From assembly GCF_004011885.1 (NCBI RefSeq), contig NZ_ML137209.1, positions 1 to 64,000 of the forward strand: DNA of 64,000 nucleotides. Direction: 5' to 3'. This stretch comes from Serratia microhaemolytica (lineage in GTDB: Bacteria > Pseudomonadota > Gammaproteobacteria > Enterobacterales > Enterobacteriaceae). Below, piece after piece: positions 59,789-64,000 of this stretch (position 1 is its first letter; each line of letters begins with the position of its first letter). The notes beneath the pieces were generated by a model that had not been told where the DNA came from, did not search any database, and saw only the letters and a list, made by a program, of their open reading frames with translations. Made by a program: the position numbers and the translations under genes.

Positions 59789-61192
59789 GTGAATACTGCA
59801 AAACTTACCGAAACAGATTTGAATTCAACGCTAGATATAGAAGAGTCGCGGGGGAGTGTGCATCCTGTCGATGAAGTACTTCCACTGGGTAAACTAATAC
59901 TTTATGGCCTGCAACATGTTCTCGTCATGTATGCTGGATCAGTTGCTGTACCACTGATTATTGGTAAAGCCGTTGGGTTCACCGAACAACAGATTATTTT
60001 CCTGATTAGTGCCGATCTCTGCATCTGTGGGATTGGCACCATATTGCAATCCGTCGGTATCCGTAATGTCGTTGGTTCGCGCTTACCGATCGTACAAGGC
60101 TGTACTTTTGCCGCTGTAGTCCCCATGGTATTAATAGGACAACAATATGGCATGGGAGGCATTTCAGGTGCAGTTATTGTGTCAGGGATATTTACCATTC
60201 TTTGTGCGCCGTTACTGTGTCGACTAGTACGTTTCTTCCCGAAAGTGGTCATGGGATCCATCATCACGCTGGTCGGCTTATCGATTATGCCTGTTGCTGG
60301 TGGCTGGATTGGGGGTGGTGATGCAAAAATGGCAGACTTTGGTAACTTGCGTGCCATTACCATGGGTGCCTTTACCCTGTTTGTTATTATTGCTATCTAC
60401 ATCTTTGCACAAGGTATGTGGAAGAATCTGGCGGTGCTGATTGGTATCGTTGTTGGTTCAGTTGCCTACGGCATTATTTATGGACTGAATACCGATCTAC
60501 TCTACAGTACCGGCTGGTTTTCCTATCCAATACCCTTCCGCTTCGTTCCACCTGAATTTCACCTGCTACCCGCTGTGCTGTTATGCATGGTGATGACGGT
60601 GGTCACTGTGGAAACTATGTCATGCATGATGGCCGTTGGCGAAATTTGTGGCCGTAAAGCAGACCGAGACACCTTGAAACGCGGGATGTTCGCTGATGGT
60701 AGTGCCACGGTGATTGCAGGTTTCTTCAATCTGTTCCCTTATGCCGCCTTTGCACAAAACGTTGGCTTGGTCAGTATGACCGGTGTACGCAGTCGCTTTA
60801 TCGTTGCCGCTGCCGGTTGCATCTTGATCACACTGGGGCTGTTCCCGAAACTGGCTTCTCTGGTGGTGATGGTACCTAAACCCGTATTGGGTGGTGCCGG
60901 GCTGGTGATGTTCGGTATGGTCGCCGTTGCCGGTATTCGTACCTTGGCAAAAGTCGATTACCAAAATAACAATAACCCGATGGTGGTTGCTCTAACACTC
61001 GGTGTCGGTATGTTGCCGGTATTGGTACCGCAACTGTTCCATCAAGTACCCTCCACTGTCGGGATGTTCTTGCATAGTGGCATCACTATTGGTACAGCGG
61101 TTGCGATTATCGCTAACCTACTGCTCAATCGTGATAACAAGAAGAATATTCCGGAACCGATACCCGGATGTGAGGAGTGCAAACTGGAGTAA
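59789..61192 (+). CDS. uacT: Urate/xanthine permease of the NCS2 family (UacT-like)
   Basis: This 467-residue NCS2 transporter has about 14 membrane segments. The LYGLQHVLVMYAGSVAVPLIIG helix 1 start and the CGIGTILQSVGI region fit urate/xanthine permeases; FAQNVGLVSMTGVRSR is the family signature near helix 10. It looks closer to E. coli UacT (YgfU, urate) than to XanQ or XanP, judging by helix 1, but substrate choice depends on few residues. The start is a GTG at 59789 after AAGGAG. It follows ssnA by 109 bases and completes the purine island. Confidence 0.88.
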   Translation: MNTAKLTETDLNSTLDIEESRGSVHPVDEVLPLGKLILYGLQHVLVMYAGSVAVPLIIGKAVGFTEQQIIFLISADLCICGIGTILQSVGIRNVVGSRLPIVQGCTFAAVVPMVLIGQQYGMGGISGAVIVSGIFTILCAPLLCRLVRFFPKVVMGSIITLVGLSIMPVAGGWIGGGDAKMADFGNLRAITMGAFTLFVIIAIYIFAQGMWKNLAVLIGIVVGSVAYGIIYGLNTDLLYSTGWFSYPIPFRFVPPEFHLLPAVLLCMVMTVVTVETMSCMMAVGEICGRKADRDTLKRGMFADGSATVIAGFFNLFPYAAFAQNVGLVSMTGVRSRFIVAAAGCILITLGLFPKLASLVVMVPKPVLGGAGLVMFGMVAVAGIRTLAKVDYQNNNNPMVVALTLGVGMLPVLVPQLFHQVPSTVGMFLHSGITIGTAVAIIANLLLNRDNKKNIPEPIPGCEECKLE

Positions 61193-61502
61193 TCGCATTT
61201 AGGCACTCATAACATAACGTGAGCTCAAACTGGCTGTAACACCATCAGTCTGGTCTATCATGCTGAGGTAAGGTGTTACAGCCTGCGGTTTTGTGTTGGG
61301 CTGTTTGTTATGTGCAGCATCACAGCACACAATGCGCGTCTTCCCATCCCTCTGTGTTGTGCGCTGACGCCTGCAATATCAGACCACACAGCCTTGTGCC
61401 CGGAAAAAGCAGCAATCGCGACATGTCACTAAATACACATCAATAACACCAGGCATTTAGTTAACAGAATGAAGTTAACGCAATGAAATTAAATAGAATT
61501 AA
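61193..61502. other. Gap between uacT and tRNA-Arg
   Basis: About 310 bases hold the uacT terminator and nothing else that I can support. No integrase, attachment-site duplication or mobile-element remnant is recognised here. Confidence 0.5.
61232..61293 (+). terminator. Terminator-like inverted repeat after uacT
   Basis: A 12-bp perfect stem (GGCTGTAACACC at 61232-61243, GGTGTTACAGCC at 61272-61283) has an unusually long 28-base loop and is followed by TGCGGTTTTG. It lies 40 bases after uacT. Confidence 0.6.
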
Positions 61503-61577
61503 TGGCGTCCCCTGCAGGAATCGAACCTGCAACTAGCCCTTAGGAGGGGCTTGTTATATCCATTGAACTAAGGGGAC
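61503..61577 (-). tRNA. argW: tRNA-Arg (anticodon CCU)
   Basis: The minus strand reads GTCCCCTTAGTTCAATGGAT at the 5' end, has the anticodon loop CTCCTAA (anticodon CCU), the T-loop GGTTCGATTCC, and ends GGGGACGCCA with an encoded CCA. The acceptor stem GTCCCC/GGGGAC is perfect. It is close to E. coli argW and reads AGG codons. argW is a known integration site for phages, but no integrase adjoins it here. Confidence 0.95.
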
Positions 61578-62108
61578 AGTCAGCGAGACAAACTCAACGT
61601 TGTAAAACGTGGCTATCCTACCGTAGTTCTTCAATGTTTATCAATCACCACACACTGTCTCAATCAATTTACTTACACGGTAATGCCACTCTTGCTGGCA
61701 AGCCAGATTGCGCAGTCTGCTGAGTGATGCATATTGGCTAATTGTTGTGTAATAAGTGCTCGTTTGACACCAACGCCTATCGGTCGCGTAGATGGCTTCA
61801 GTCTGGAGACAAATCGCTGGCTGAAAACCGCGAGGCTCACTGCAATCGGTTCGCATTTCACCGCGTTGTGCAATGGCAAACCGGCGATTAAAACACAGCT
61901 AACTGGGAGAAGTAGTGAGTGGCATAACAAAATTTGGTTAGTGAAGAGAAAAGGAGAGAAAATGTTCTGAAAACAGGTGGGTGTTCTGATGCGACAACAT
62001 GAATATTACCGACCAGGTCAATCGACCTCAGAGGCTAAGGAAAAAGCAGTTCCTTAGCCAATGGTGTCACTCTTATCGAATGGAGTCTAAAAAAGTACCT
62101 ACTGCAGC
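61578..62108. other. Gap between tRNA-Arg and cspE
   Basis: About 530 bases without a gene I can support. The open frames here (up to about 85 codons) overlap each other on both strands and have no ribosome binding sites. A 10-bp hairpin at 62033-62059 is listed separately. Confidence 0.55.
62033..62059 (-). terminator. Hairpin downstream of cspE
   Basis: A perfect 10-bp stem (GGCTAAGGAA with TTCCTTAGCC) and seven-base loop lies about 50 bases after the cspE stop on the minus strand. There is no U-tract on either strand, so it may be a 3'-end stabiliser rather than a true terminator. Confidence 0.5.
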
Positions 62109-62318
62109 TTAAATAGCGATAACGTTGGCAGCAGATGGCCCTTTCGCGCCACTAGTGATTTCAAACTCTACACGCTGACCTTCTGCGAGTGTTTTGAAAC
62201 CGTTACTATTAATGGCAGAAAAGTGCACAAAAACGTCCTTGCTACCATCTTCTGGAGTAATGAAACCGAAACCTTTGGACTCATTAAACCACTTAACGCT
62301 ACCTTTAATCTTTGACAT
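62109..62318 (-). CDS. cspE: Cold shock-like protein CspE
   Basis: This 69-residue cold-shock-domain protein is an RNA chaperone and transcription antiterminator. RNP1 (KGFGFI) and RNP2 (VFVHF) are intact. It matches CspE rather than CspC in its C-terminus ([18 protein letters not shown]). The ATG at 62318 gives [11 protein letters not shown]; the preceding codon TTG is also in frame but unlikely. A leader of roughly 200 bases is possible upstream. Confidence 0.95.
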   Translation of the reverse strand: MSKIKGSVKWFNESKGFGFITPEDGSKDVFVHFSAINSNGFKTLAEGQRVEFEITSGAKGPSAANVIAI

Positions 62319-62723
62319 CAAACTTAACCTTTAACGTGAATGTAAGACACAACACATACCCAGATCAGCTCGCTGATGAACAATCAGAGCATCAATAACA
62401 ACCAGAAAGTGACTGCATTTCAGCTTGAGAGCATCTTGAACAGCCCCGGGTACATATGTCGCACACAGTACAGCAATTAGAACGGATTTTGTCCACAGCA
62501 ACCGCACATAAAATCAATAAAAAATGAAAAAATTCGCAAACCAGCGTGTAAATTGGTGCTGGCTGTCAACAATCATGACTAAATAGCCTTTACCAGTTGC
62601 ATCAGTAAATCGCTGTTGATAAATCACTCAGCAAATTAGCACCGATAACAAAGCGGGTTATGGCTGCTTTCAGTAACGCCGCAGGGGAGATTGTCGGTAC
62701 TGCCGTCGCTCTGTGTGACTCAT
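62319..62723. other. cspE leader and glnE-cspE gap
   Basis: This 405-base region lies between glnE and cspE on the minus strand. It should contain the cspE promoter and an untranslated leader of the kind that regulates csp genes; I did not locate a definite promoter. No gene is supported. Confidence 0.45.
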
Positions 62724-64000
62724 TTAGCAGTCTGTTTTTAACCACTTTTCCCAACTGGCTGTCACCTGCTGACGCTGTGGCAGCAAGCTTTCCGCACTGA
62801 CTTTACTGGAGTGCTCCTGGAGCGCTAAATGGTGAATTTCATCACGCATGGTGATATAAGCCTCGGTCAATGCCTGAGCCTCTTCGCCAGGCATAATGCC
62901 GTGCTTGGCCATCAATTCAAAAATGCGTACATTATCAGACCAATAGGTCAGCCTAGGTTCACTGGCGGCGTAACGCAACACCAAATATTGTGCGATAAAT
63001 TCAATATCAGTGATGCCACCTGCATCGGTTTTAATGTCAAACTGATCTGGCTGTTTATTGGCAAGATGCTGATACATTTTCTCTCGCATCTCATACACTT
63101 GCTTTTTCAACTCTTCATGTTTGCGTGTTTGACACAAGATCTGCTGACGGATAGCTAAAAATTGCTGCTGTAACCCAGGATCGCCATATACCATGCGCGC
63201 CCGTACCAGTGCCTGGTGTTCCCAGGTCCATGCTTCCTGTTGCTGATATTCAGCAAACGCTGCGAGCGTGCTGACCAACATCCCCGCCGCCCCCGATGGG
63301 CGTAGGCGAGCGTCAACTTCGTACAAAATGCCAGACGATGTGCGGGTGCTAAACAGGTGGATCACTCGCTGAGCCAAACGCAGGTAGAATTGACGGCCGT
63401 CGATCACGCGTTTGCCGGTCGTCATCACGTCTGCTGGGCAATCGTGTAAAAAAACCAGATCGAGATCTGAGCTGTAGCCCAGTTCCCAGCCGCCCAATTT
63501 GCCGTAACCTATCACGGCAAACCCATACCCCTCACGCTGATGTAAATGGCCTGGCTCTCCATAACGTTTCACCATGTCATGCCACGCCTGCTGTATCACC
63601 GCATCAATGATCGCCTCTGCCAGATAAGTTAAATGATCACTGACTTTCATTACAGGCAGCACTCCAGCAATGTCTGCTGCCGCGATGCGTAACTGCTGAG
63701 CCTGTTTGAACTGCCGCAAGGCTTCTAACTGCTGTTCCTCATCCTCTTGCGGCACGCGTAAGCAGTATTGACGTAATTCACTACGATACGCTGCCAACGG
63801 CACCGGCTGGTAGAGTGTAGCGCTATCAAGCAGTTCGTCCAATAACAGCGGGTAACGTGCCAGTTGGTTGGCGATCATCGGTGAGGCCGCACACAGACGG
63901 ATCAACTGTTCCAACGCTGCTTGATTCTCAACTAATAACTCTAGGTAGGTGGTGCGGGTGACAATACTCAGTAACAGTTGTGCTAAGCGCGGCAGTAACT
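62724..64000 (-). CDS. glnE: Glutamine synthetase adenylyltransferase/adenylyl-removing enzyme, C-terminal part
   Basis: The frame is open from the right edge to a stop at 62724, giving about 424 residues of the roughly 950-residue GlnE. The visible part is the C-terminal adenylyltransferase domain, which adds AMP to glutamine synthetase under nitrogen excess. The nucleotidyltransferase signature is [23 protein letters not shown] in outline, about 150 residues after the edge, followed by VDARLRPSG and [13 protein letters not shown]. An internal TTG at 63914 is not the start, because the same frame continues in family-like sequence to the edge (for example [17 protein letters not shown]). Confidence 0.95.
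   Translation of the reverse strand, partial: LLPRLAQLLLSIVTRTTYLELLVENQAALEQLIRLCAASPMIANQLARYPLLLDELLDSATLYQPVPLAAYRSELRQYCLRVPQEDEEQQLEALRQFKQAQQLRIAAADIAGVLPVMKVSDHLTYLAEAIIDAVIQQAWHDMVKRYGEPGHLHQREGYGFAVIGYGKLGGWELGYSSDLDLVFLHDCPADVMTTGKRVIDGRQFYLRLAQRVIHLFSTRTSSGILYEVDARLRPSGAAGMLVSTLAAFAEYQQQEAWTWEHQALVRARMVYGDPGLQQQFLAIRQQILCQTRKHEELKKQVYEMREKMYQHLANKQPDQFDIKTDAGGITDIEFIAQYLVLRYAASEPRLTYWSDNVRIFELMAKHGIMPGEEAQALTEAYITMRDEIHHLALQEHSSKVSAESLLPQRQQVTASWEKWLKTDC

Noticed and set aside
61578-62108. Small genes of about 70-85 codons between tRNA-Arg and cspE
   Set aside because: Overlapping frames on both strands with no ribosome binding site or recognisable sequence.
1-64000. CRISPR array, prophage or complete insertion sequence
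   Set aside because: No regularly spaced repeats, integrase, transposase or phage structural gene was recognised anywhere in the window.

Overview
The window is a chromosomal segment of a gammaproteobacterium, almost certainly a member of the Enterobacterales. The housekeeping genes read closely like their E. coli or Yersinia counterparts in protein length, active-site residues and gene order: the yceD-rpmF-plsX-fabHDG-acpP-fabF-pabC-mltG-tmk-holB-tatD run, rne/rluC, cysZ-cysK-ptsHI-crr, and greA/yhbY/rlmE/ftsH. I cannot name the species. Several long non-coding or eroded gaps, and conserved blocks that stop at unusual neighbours, suggest a rearranged and partly eroded genome.

Layout. Positions 1-299 hold a 126-bp tandem duplication at the 3' end of an unknown gene. 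Positions 300-11,125 (minus strand) carry fatty-acid synthesis, with folate, thymidylate and DNA polymerase III genes. Positions 11.4-20.0 kb hold maf (yceF), rluC, rne with its long leader, pyrC, the SOS gene dinI with a LexA box, a cytochrome b561 and yceI. These are colinear with E. coli except that everything between pyrC and rne, including the flagellar genes, is missing. Positions 20.0-23.0 kb are gene-poor, with one TetR-like regulator. Positions 23.0-29.7 kb hold a YajR-type exporter, cysZ, cysK and ptsH-ptsI-crr. Positions 30.2-34.2 kb hold greA, yhbY, rlmE and ftsH, cut off from the usual dacB and folP-glmM.

Positions 34.3-61.2 kb form a 27-kb accessory island for anaerobic (reductive) purine/urate catabolism. 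One arm (minus) is ygeW-ygeX-ygeY-hyuA-arcC, divergent from the sigma-54 activator ygeV. A second operon (minus) has a molybdenum hydroxylase whose Mo and FAD subunits are fused, its 2Fe-2S subunit and a MocA-like cofactor enzyme. A third (plus) has AegA, a HydN-like ferredoxin and an FdhF-type formate dehydrogenase with Cys in place of selenocysteine 140. A lone XdhC-type maturation gene faces ygfK-ssnA-uacT. Good -24/-12 promoters lie before the hydroxylase and before ygfK. I infer that UacT imports urate or xanthine, that the hydroxylase, AegA and YgfK do redox chemistry on it with formate-derived electrons, that SsnA, HyuA and YgeY hydrolyse intermediates, that YgeX releases ammonia from diaminopropionate, and that YgeW plus carbamate kinase conserve ATP.

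The window ends with tRNA-Arg(CCU), cspE and the 3' part of glnE, which runs off the right edge.
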